A stretch of 36,195 nucleotides of DNA. Source: Nocardioides stalactiti. GTDB lineage: Bacteria > Actinomycetota > Actinomycetes > Propionibacteriales > Nocardioidaceae. Each line of letters opens with the position of its first letter. The first letter of the stretch is position 1. The DNA is taken from the NCBI RefSeq assembly GCF_014180715.1, contig NZ_JACEFC010000036.1, positions 1 through 36,195 of the forward strand. Reading direction: 5' to 3'. This document shows positions 30,604 to 36,195 of the stretch, piece after piece. Below the pieces are notes generated by a model that saw only the letters and a list, made by a program, of their open reading frames with translations, did not search any database and was not told the origin of the DNA. A program made the position numbers and the translations under genes.

Positions 30604-31848
30604 TCAGGCCGCGGGGACGTACTCCGCGGCCTGCTGGTTGGCCTTGCGCTCCAGCAGCTTGAGCATGACCCGACGCTTGCGCTTGTCGGCGGTCGAGATC
30701 TTGTAGAGAGCGACCAGTTGCTGCGGCAGGTTCTTGGCGTTGGTGGTCGCCAGCCAGCCGTTGGGGAAGGAGAGCCGGACGAACCGGTGCCAGGCGCTCG
30801 CGACCTGCTTCGGCATCGGGGCCGTGTGGTAGTTCAGGTCGTACTCGTCGAAGATCGCGCGGACCTTGGGCGCCACCTCCGCGTACCGGTTGCTCGGCAG
30901 GTCCGGGAACAGGTGGTGCTCGATCTGGTGGCTCAGGTTGCCGGACATCATGTGCAGTGCCTTCGAGCCGGAGATGTTCGCGGAGCCGAGCATCTGCCGG
31001 AGGTACCACTCGCCGCGGGTCTCGCCCTCGATCGACTTCTTCTCGAACGTCTCCACGCCCTCCGGGAAGTGGCCGCACATGATGACCGAGTGCGTCCAGA
31101 GGTTGCGCACGATGTTGGCGGTGAAGTTGGCGGCCAGGGTCGGCAGGAAGGACCCGGTCGGCAGCGAGAGCAGCGGGTGGACGACGTAGTCCTTGGCCGC
31201 CTGCTTGCGGATCTTCGCGAGCACGGCCTTGGAGTTGGCCGTGAACTCCGCGGACCGCTTCTCCTTGGGCGTCTTCAGGTTCTTGCCGAGCTCGAGGTCG
31301 TACGCCGCGATGCCGTACTCGAAGAAGCAGGCGTTGATGAAGTTCCACACCGGCTGGAACATGAAGAACGGGTGCCAGGGCTGGTCCTCGTCGACGCGCA
31401 TGATCCCGTAGCCGAGGTCGTTGTCCTTGCCGATCACGTTCGTGTAGGTGTGGTGCAGCTCGTTGTGGCTGTGCTTCCACTGGTCCGACGGCGTCACGTT
31501 GTCCCACTCCCAGGTGGTGGAGTGGATCTTGGGGTCGCGCATCCAGTCCCACTGGCCGTGGAGGATGTTGTGGCCGATCTCCATGTTGTCGAGGATCTTG
31601 GCGACCGAGAGGCCGGCCGTGCCGACGATGAACGCCGGCGGGAAGATGCTGCCGAGCAGCACCGCCCGGCTGCCGAGCTCGAGGTAGCGCTGGGTCTTGA
31701 TGACCCGGCGGATGTAGGCGGCGTCGCTCGCGCCTCGGGAGTCGAGCACCTCCTGGCGGATGGCGTCGAGGCGCTGGCCGATCTCCTCGATGTCCTCGGG
31801 GGAGAGGTGCGCGATGGGGTTCTCGGCCTTCTTGGTCACAGCAGTCAT
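30604..31848 (-). CDS. desA3: DesA3-type membrane acyl-CoA desaturase
   Basis: Predicted 414 residues with AGGAGA before ATG 31848. The three histidine boxes that hold the di-iron centre are present: EIGHNILHGQW, HSHNELHHTYTN and NLSHQIEHHLFPDLPSNR. There are hydrophobic segments around 60-85 and 215-245. The style (SGNLSHQIEHH, YLRQMLGSAN) matches mycobacterial DesA3, a stearoyl-CoA delta-9 desaturase that makes oleate for membrane lipids and triacylglycerol. It lies 20 bases behind the reductase that would supply its electrons, so the two form an operon. PucR divergent to the operon is the probable regulator. Confidence 0.92.
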   Translation of the reverse strand: MTAVTKKAENPIAHLSPEDIEEIGQRLDAIRQEVLDSRGASDAAYIRRVIKTQRYLELGSRAVLLGSIFPPAFIVGTAGLSVAKILDNMEIGHNILHGQWDWMRDPKIHSTTWEWDNVTPSDQWKHSHNELHHTYTNVIGKDNDLGYGIMRVDEDQPWHPFFMFQPVWNFINACFFEYGIAAYDLELGKNLKTPKEKRSAEFTANSKAVLAKIRKQAAKDYVVHPLLSLPTGSFLPTLAANFTANIVRNLWTHSVIMCGHFPEGVETFEKKSIEGETRGEWYLRQMLGSANISGSKALHMMSGNLSHQIEHHLFPDLPSNRYAEVAPKVRAIFDEYDLNYHTAPMPKQVASAWHRFVRLSFPNGWLATTNAKNLPQQLVALYKISTADKRKRRVMLKLLERKANQQAAEYVPAA

Positions 31849-31868
31849 GAGGGTCTCCTGATGGGGGA

Positions 31869-33029
31869 TCAGTGATCGAGGTGGCAGTCGCCGGCAGCGG
31901 CGCTGATGCAGGTCTGGATCTTCACGCCGCCCGGGCCGGCCTCGCCGGGGACGACGACGGTGACCTCGCCGTTGCGGAGGTCGCGGATCGCGCCCTCCTT
32001 CATCGGGAGGACGCAGCCCATGCAGATGCCCATCCGGCAGCCGCTGGGCATGAGGACGCCGGCCGCCTCGGCCGCGTCGAGGATCGGGGTGGCGCCGTCG
32101 GCCTCGAGCACGATGCCGTCGGCGAACGTGACCGTGCCGCCTTCTCCTGCGTCAGCGAGGAGGGCGGTACGGAAGCGCTCGGTGGTGAGGGCGAGGCCGC
32201 GCTCGTCGTACCACTGCTCGAGGGCGTCGAGCAGGCCGCTCGGGCCGCAGGCGTACGACGTGCGGGCGGCGATGTCCGGCACCAGCGACTCGAGCCGGGC
32301 CAGGTCGAGGACGCCGTCGCGGTCGTCGAAGTGCTCGACGAGCGTGATCCGGCTGCTGGCGCCGAGGGCGCGCAGCTCGTCCTTGAAGATCGAGTCGGGC
32401 TCGGTCTGGTTGACGTGGAGCAGGACGATGTCGGTGGTCGGGGCGACCGAGCGGGAGAAGAGGTTGCGCAGCATCCCGATGACCGGCGTCACGCCGGAGC
32501 CGGCGGTGACGAGCAGGAGCCGGTCGGGGACCGGCAGCGGCAGCACGAAGTCGCCGGCCGCCTGCTGGAGGTGGATCATCTCGCCGGCCCGGGCGCGGTG
32601 CACGAGGTGGTTCGACACCACGCCGTCGGGGATCGCCTTGACGGTGATGCTGATGTGGCCGTCGCGCCGCGGGCCGTGGGTCAGCGAGTAGCTGCGCCAG
32701 AGACGGACGCCGTCGACGTCGACGCCGACCTGGAGGTACTGGCCGGGCTCGTGGCCGCGCCAGTCGCGGCCCGGCTTGATGACGATCGTGGCGGCGTCGG
32801 CGGTCTCGGCCTGGACGGCGACGATCTTGCCGCGCAGGTCCGCGCCGGAGCGCAGCGGGTGGAAGCCGTCGAGGACGTCGTCGAGGGACAGGGGGGTCAG
32901 CGCCGCATCGGCGGCAGCGCGGAGGCGGCGGCGCAGGGCGCCGCGCTGGGCACTCCGGGCCAGCACGGGGGCGGAAAGACTGATCGAGCTCACGACATCA
33001 AGAATCTCTGATCGAGGCGGTAAGGTCAT
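31869..33029 (-). CDS. Ferredoxin-type flavoreductase, electron donor of the desaturase
   Basis: Predicted 386 residues. The FAD-binding motif is WRSYSLTHGPRRDGH, the NAD(P)-binding motif is LLVTAGSGVTPVIGMLRNLF and TSYACGPSGLLDALE, and a C-terminal plant-type [2Fe-2S] domain has PSGCRMGICMGC (Cys-x4-Cys-x2-Cys) plus a distal Cys in IQTCIS. This FAD/NAD/2Fe-2S order matches mycobacterial Rv3230c, the partner of DesA3. It carries electrons from NADPH to the desaturase. Start choice is uncertain: ATG 33029 is given, but GTG 32993 (VSSISLSAPVL) would remove 12 unconserved-looking residues. TTGACG (minus, 33065-33070) may be the -35. Confidence 0.9.
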   Translation of the reverse strand: MTLPPRSEILDVVSSISLSAPVLARSAQRGALRRRLRAAADAALTPLSLDDVLDGFHPLRSGADLRGKIVAVQAETADAATIVIKPGRDWRGHEPGQYLQVGVDVDGVRLWRSYSLTHGPRRDGHISITVKAIPDGVVSNHLVHRARAGEMIHLQQAAGDFVLPLPVPDRLLLVTAGSGVTPVIGMLRNLFSRSVAPTTDIVLLHVNQTEPDSIFKDELRALGASSRITLVEHFDDRDGVLDLARLESLVPDIAARTSYACGPSGLLDALEQWYDERGLALTTERFRTALLADAGEGGTVTFADGIVLEADGATPILDAAEAAGVLMPSGCRMGICMGCVLPMKEGAIRDLRNGEVTVVVPGEAGPGGVKIQTCISAAAGDCHLDH

Positions 33030-33048
33030 GACTGCTCACGGTGAATCT

Positions 33049-33069
33049 GACGCCCCTTTTTATGCGTCA
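33049..33069. promoter_or_regulatory. Inverted repeat in the divergent desaturase/pucR intergenic region
   Basis: TGACGC (33049-33054) and GCGTCA (33064-33069) are perfect arms with a 9-nt AT-rich centre, lying in the 58-bp divergent region. The right arm overlaps the candidate -35 of the reductase operon. It is the natural candidate for the PucR operator. Confidence 0.5.
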
Positions 33070-33087
33070 AGAACAAAAGGAGTGCTG

Positions 33088-34269
33088 ATGGCCCGTCGTG
33101 GAGCTCCGGCGCCCCTGGTTCTGCCCCCCGACGTCATGGTCGCGATGCGCTCCGCCCTGCCGGTCGTGGCCGACGACGTCGTCTCCGCGATCATCGAGGA
33201 GGTCCCCAGCTACACCGATGCCTTCAGCGGGCCGATGGGCGAGACCATCCGGTCCGCGGTGCGGGTCGCCCTCGGCGGCTTCCTGCTCGTCGTCTCGGAG
33301 GGGCGCGGTGGCGCACAGCGCACGCCGGCCGCCGCCATCGAGGGCGCCTACCAGCTCGGCCGTGGCGAGGCCCGCAGCGGGCGCAGCTCCGAGGCCCTGC
33401 TGTCGGCCTACCGGATCGGTGCCCGGGTGGCGTGGGAGCAGCTGGCCGCCCTCGCGGTGGAGCACGAGGTCGACGCGACCACGCTGGGCTCCTTCGCCCA
33501 GGCGGTCTTCTTCTACATCGACGAGCTCTCGGCCGCGAGTGTCTCGGGCCACGGTGACGAATCCGCGACCGCCGGCCGCGTCAAGCAGCGGCTCCTCGAC
33601 CGGATCGCGCGTCACCTGCTGACGGGGGCGCCCGAGAAGACCGTCCTCGCGGCCGCCGAGCGTGCCGAGTGGTCGCTGCCGACCACCCTGACCGCCGTGA
33701 TCGTGCCCGAGTCGCAGGTCGGCTCGGTTCTCCAGCTGGTCCACCAGGGCACCCTCCAGGCCGCCGACCTGCCCGAGCTCGACGCCGCGGTGCTGCTGCT
33801 CGTGCCCGACGCGCACGGGCGACGGCGATCGGCCCTGCTGCGCGGGGTGGACGGGCGCAACTGCCTCGTCGGCCCGGCCCGGCCGTGGCTGGAGGTGCGC
33901 TCGTCGTACGACCGGGCCCGAAGGGCCCAGGAGCGGGGCCTCGGCGTCGACACCGAGGCGCACCTGCCCGAGCTGGTCCTCACCGCCGACCCCGAGGCGC
34001 TCGCCGACCTGCGCGAGGCGGTCCTCGCCCCGCTCGCCGACCTGCGCCCGGCCAGCGCGGCCAAGCTCGCCGAGACCCTGCGGGCGTGGCTGCTCCACCA
34101 AGGGCGCCGCGACGACGTCGCGACGGCGCTCTTCGTGCACCCGCAGACGGTCCGCTATCGGATGGCACAGCTGCGCGAGCTCTTCGGCGACCGGCTCGAG
34201 GACCCGGCGACCGTCCTCGCGCTCACGATCGCGCTCGGCGTGGATCCGGCTCCTGGTCCGGCTGCGTAG
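33088..34269 (+). CDS. PucR-family regulator of the desaturase module
   Basis: Predicted 393 residues from ATG 33088, with AAGGAG (33077-33082) five bases upstream. The N-terminal helical sensor (about 15-140) again resembles RsbRD_N, followed by a middle domain and the C-terminal HTH (LAETLRAWLLHQGRRDDVAT and HPQTVRYRMAQLRELFG). Its architecture parallels the PucR at 3682 without close identity. It is divergent from the reductase-desaturase operon with one perfect inverted repeat between, so control of membrane-lipid unsaturation is inferred; no effector is known. Its stop TAG is also the first part of the -10 of the next gene. Confidence 0.88.
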   Translation: MARRGAPAPLVLPPDVMVAMRSALPVVADDVVSAIIEEVPSYTDAFSGPMGETIRSAVRVALGGFLLVVSEGRGGAQRTPAAAIEGAYQLGRGEARSGRSSEALLSAYRIGARVAWEQLAALAVEHEVDATTLGSFAQAVFFYIDELSAASVSGHGDESATAGRVKQRLLDRIARHLLTGAPEKTVLAAAERAEWSLPTTLTAVIVPESQVGSVLQLVHQGTLQAADLPELDAAVLLLVPDAHGRRRSALLRGVDGRNCLVGPARPWLEVRSSYDRARRAQERGLGVDTEAHLPELVLTADPEALADLREAVLAPLADLRPASAAKLAETLRAWLLHQGRRDDVATALFVHPQTVRYRMAQLRELFGDRLEDPATVLALTIALGVDPAPGPAA

Positions 34270-34272
34270 GTT
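34267..34272 (+). promoter_or_regulatory. -10 element overlapping the pucR-like stop
   Basis: TAGGTT begins with the stop codon TAG of the preceding gene and ends six bases before ATG 34279, as at the other leaderless genes in this window. Confidence 0.55.
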
Positions 34273-34278
34273 GAGGGC

Positions 34279-35196
34279 ATGCGCCCACCGGTCCACCGTC
34301 CGTTGCGGTTGCTCGTCGCGACCGGCCTGGTGGCGGTGCTGACCTCCTGCTCCGACGCCGGAGCCGACGCGCCCGAACCGACCGGTCCCGCGAGCGGGCC
34401 CAGCACCGGCTCGACGGGCTCCCGAGGCACCTACGTGGCCCTCGGTGACTCCTACACCGCAGCGCCGATGGTGGGTTCGACCGACCTCGCCGGGGGCTGC
34501 TTCCGGGGCGACGGCAGCTATCCCGCCCTGGTGGCCGACGCGCTCGACCTGGACCTGGTCGACGTGAGCTGCGGCGGTGCGACCAGCGACGCGATCACCT
34601 CGGACCAGGAGACGCTCGCCGGGTCGATCGTGCCTCCGCAGCTCGATGCGGTGCGGGCGTCGACCGACCTCGTGACGATCTCGCTCGGTGGCAACGACTT
34701 CGACCTGTTCTCGGACCTGATCCGGGCCTGCGGTTCGGAGGCCGCACGTGACGACGGGGCCGTGTCCTGCTCCGCGGCCGTCCTGACCGACGACGTCGCC
34801 GACTCCAGACGGACCGCGGCCCACATCAGGGAGCGGCTCGTGGAGGGGATCCGAGCCGTGCAGGAACGGGCGCCCGACGCCCGCGTCGTCGTGGTCGGCT
34901 ACCCGCAGGTGGTGCCGGCCCGTGGGTCGTGCGCGGCCCTTCCGGTATCTCCCGCGGACGCCTCGCTCGCCCGGCGGGTGAACGTGCTGCTCGCCCGCCA
35001 GCTCGAGGTGGCCGCCGAGAAGACGGGGGTCGAGCACGTGGACGTCTTCGCGGCCACAGCGGGCCACGATCTCTGCAGTGCGGACCCGTGGATCGCCGAC
35101 GGGTCCGTTCGACCGCCGGTCGGGGCGCCGTACCACCCGTTGGCGGCGGAGCAACAGGCCGTCGCCGACCTCCTGGTGGACCTGCTCGACGACTGA
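34279..35196 (+). CDS. SGNH/GDSL-family lipoprotein esterase
   Basis: Predicted 305 residues. The signal peptide ends in lipobox VLTSC (Cys about residue 24) and is followed by a Ser/Gly/Pro-rich linker, so the enzyme is membrane-anchored outside the cell. SGNH blocks: VALGDSYTAAP (nucleophile Ser), VSCGGATSD, SLGGNDFDLF, and GAPYHPLAAEQ with the catalytic His. Several Cys match those of the esterase at 2757, so both belong to the disulfide-rich secreted type. It probably deacylates lipids or glycans; the substrate is unknown. It has its own leaderless promoter within the preceding stop. Confidence 0.9.
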   Translation: MRPPVHRPLRLLVATGLVAVLTSCSDAGADAPEPTGPASGPSTGSTGSRGTYVALGDSYTAAPMVGSTDLAGGCFRGDGSYPALVADALDLDLVDVSCGGATSDAITSDQETLAGSIVPPQLDAVRASTDLVTISLGGNDFDLFSDLIRACGSEAARDDGAVSCSAAVLTDDVADSRRTAAHIRERLVEGIRAVQERAPDARVVVVGYPQVVPARGSCAALPVSPADASLARRVNVLLARQLEVAAEKTGVEHVDVFAATAGHDLCSADPWIADGSVRPPVGAPYHPLAAEQQAVADLLVDLLDD

Positions 35197-35238
35197 GCCC
35201 GCTGTGTCAGGCCCGCTGTGTCAGGCCCGCTGTGTCAG
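35197..35238. repeat. Threefold 14-bp direct repeat between convergent genes
   Basis: The unit GCCCGCTGTGTCAG occurs three times in exact tandem (35197-35210, 35211-35224, 35225-35238) and GCCC begins a fourth. The first copy starts one base after the SGNH stop. The third contains TCA (35235-35237), the stop of the opposite-strand amidohydrolase gene. Each earlier copy contains the same TCA. Confidence 0.95.
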
Positions 35239-36195
35239 GCCCGGTGCACGGTGCGCCCGGCCACGACCGTGAGGGACACCGTCGGCCGGCTCGCAGTGAG
35301 CGGGTCGTCGTCGAGCAGCACCAGGTCGCCGGGGGAGCCCGGCTCCACGGCCAGCCGCCCGTCGACGGACGCCGCGAGAGCCTCTCGTCGGGTCAGGGCG
35401 TGCTCGCCGTGCCAGGCGGGCCGGTGGTCGCCCGTCCGACGGACGGCCGCGTCGATCGCCAGCCACGGGTCGAGCGGTGAGACCGGCGCGTCCGAGCCGA
35501 GGGACAGGGGCACCCCCGCCTCGAGCAGCCAGCGGAACGCGAAGCACCGCTCCGTCCGGTCGGGCCACACCTGCTCGGTCAGGTCCCGGTCGTCGACCAG
35601 GTGGTGGGGTTGGACGCTCGCACGCAGCGGGAGCCGGGCCATCCGCTCGACGTCCTCGCGGACGATCAGCTGGACGTGCTCGAGGGAACCGTGTGCGCCC
35701 GTGTGCTCGTACGCCGTCAGGGCGGCGTCGACGGCAGCGTCACCGATCGCGTGGGTCGCCACCTCCAGGCCCGCTGCCCGAGCGCGGGCGAGGAGTGCCG
35801 TGAGCTCGTCGGTCCCGAGGTTGGGGGCACCGGTCGGACGGGCAGGGTCGGCGCCCACGGCGTAGGGGTGGTGGCACCAGGCGGTCGCGGTGTTGAGCGA
35901 CCCGTCGCTGATGATCTTGAGCGGCCCCATCGTCAGCCGGTCGTCGTCGAGGAGCGGCACGCCGGTGCGCAGTCCCTCGGCCACGACCTCGTCGAGGTGC
36001 TCGGCATAGACCCCGGTGCGCACGCGGAGCAGGTCGGCGCCGTGCGTCCAGCGCTCCCGCCAGCGGTCGGGGGTGTCGGTGAACTCCAGGTCGGTGAGCC
36101 CGACGATCCCGAGGGAGGCCGCGGCCGCCATCGTCTGCCGGTAGGCGGCCGGGTCGTCGGCCGTCTCGGTGAGCGAGTTGAGGCGCTCGTAGGCC
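35235..36195 (-). CDS. YtcJ-like amidohydrolase (5' end outside window)
   Basis: The frame is open to the right window edge; 319 C-terminal residues are visible. Motifs of the metal-dependent amidohydrolase 3/YtcJ group are present: GPLKIISDGSLNTATAW, THAIGDAAVDAALTAY (His metal ligand), LEHVQLI, and LSLGSDAPVSPLDPWLAI (Asp metal ligand). The C-terminal small beta-domain (GDLVLLDDDPLT, VSLTVVAGRTVHRA) is complete. Members hydrolyse exocyclic amide or formamide bonds using divalent metal; the substrate is unknown. ATG 36131 lies within the domain and is not the start. The stop codon lies inside the third 14-bp repeat. Confidence 0.9.
   Translation of the reverse strand, partial: AYERLNSLTETADDPAAYRQTMAAAASLGIVGLTDLEFTDTPDRWRERWTHGADLLRVRTGVYAEHLDEVVAEGLRTGVPLLDDDRLTMGPLKIISDGSLNTATAWCHHPYAVGADPARPTGAPNLGTDELTALLARARAAGLEVATHAIGDAAVDAALTAYEHTGAHGSLEHVQLIVREDVERMARLPLRASVQPHHLVDDRDLTEQVWPDRTERCFAFRWLLEAGVPLSLGSDAPVSPLDPWLAIDAAVRRTGDHRPAWHGEHALTRREALAASVDGRLAVEPGSPGDLVLLDDDPLTASRPTVSLTVVAGRTVHRA

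Noticed and set aside
33049..33054. Link between TGACGC here and TGACGTCA upstream of the RHH gene
   Set aside because: They share only TGACG; arm length and spacing differ, and the regulators belong to unrelated families.

Overview
The window is high-GC DNA with strong GC3 codon bias. It carries mycothiol-type enzymes, a DtxR/IdeR-type iron box, a FadE5-type acyl-CoA dehydrogenase, a DesA3-type desaturase with its reductase, and LysG/LysE. I infer an aerobic, chromosomal actinobacterium, most likely of the Nocardioides/Nocardioidaceae type; the assignment comes from gene content and style, not from any search. At least fifteen genes have a TANNNT-like -10 element ending 6 or 7 nt before the start codon and no Shine-Dalgarno sequence, which indicates abundant leaderless transcripts.

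Layout, left to right. (1) 1-2748: the start of an exported lipoprotein gene on the minus strand, divergent from a ribbon-helix-helix (RHH) regulator, a cytoplasmic beta-solenoid DUF4097 protein and a 44-residue Arg-rich protein. The shared intergenic region carries tandem TGACGTCA palindromes. (2) 2757-6918: a secreted SGNH esterase divergent from a PucR-type regulator, then a secreted CocE/NonD hydrolase. (3) 6921-9439: a large hairpin, an iron-box-controlled siderophore-interacting flavoprotein, dcd, and an SGNH hydrolase. (4) 9452-11980: a secreted beta-rich protein, tRNA-Gly(CCC), and an NAD(P)-binding epimerase-like gene whose ATG uses the last base of the tRNA CCA. (5) 12008-14663: a VapC/Phd-type toxin-antitoxin pair, a DUF2461 protein, a ketosteroid-isomerase-like protein behind a KstR-like box, and a sulfotransferase-like protein.

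(6) 14702-18890: an Rrf2 regulator divergent from fadE5, a strong terminator, and the divergent lysG/lysE pair. (7) 18905-25532: a GH43-like exported protein, an exported protein of unknown function, a DinB/maleylpyruvate-isomerase-like gene that appears frameshifted near its end, two SDR oxidoreductases, an orphan ATP-grasp ligase and a crotonase-family hydratase/isomerase. The crotonase promoter contains almost the same 14-bp palindrome as the fadE5 promoter. (8) 25580-30578: two lipoproteins, a secreted Ig-like protein and a large ATPase-LuxR regulator. (9) 30604-36195: desaturase and ferredoxin-type reductase genes divergent from a second PucR regulator, a lipoprotein SGNH hydrolase, a threefold 14-bp repeat and a truncated YtcJ-like amidohydrolase gene.

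The common themes are lipid, acyl-CoA and steroid catabolism (fadE5, crotonase, KSI-like protein, SDRs, desaturase module) and exported hydrolases. I see no prophage, insertion sequence, CRISPR array or conventional biosynthetic cluster. No intergenic gap exceeds about 160 bp. The best leads for something new are the RHH/DUF4097/small-protein module with its operators, the shared fatty-acid operator pair, the KstR-like box, the tRNA/start-codon overlap and the frameshifted gene.
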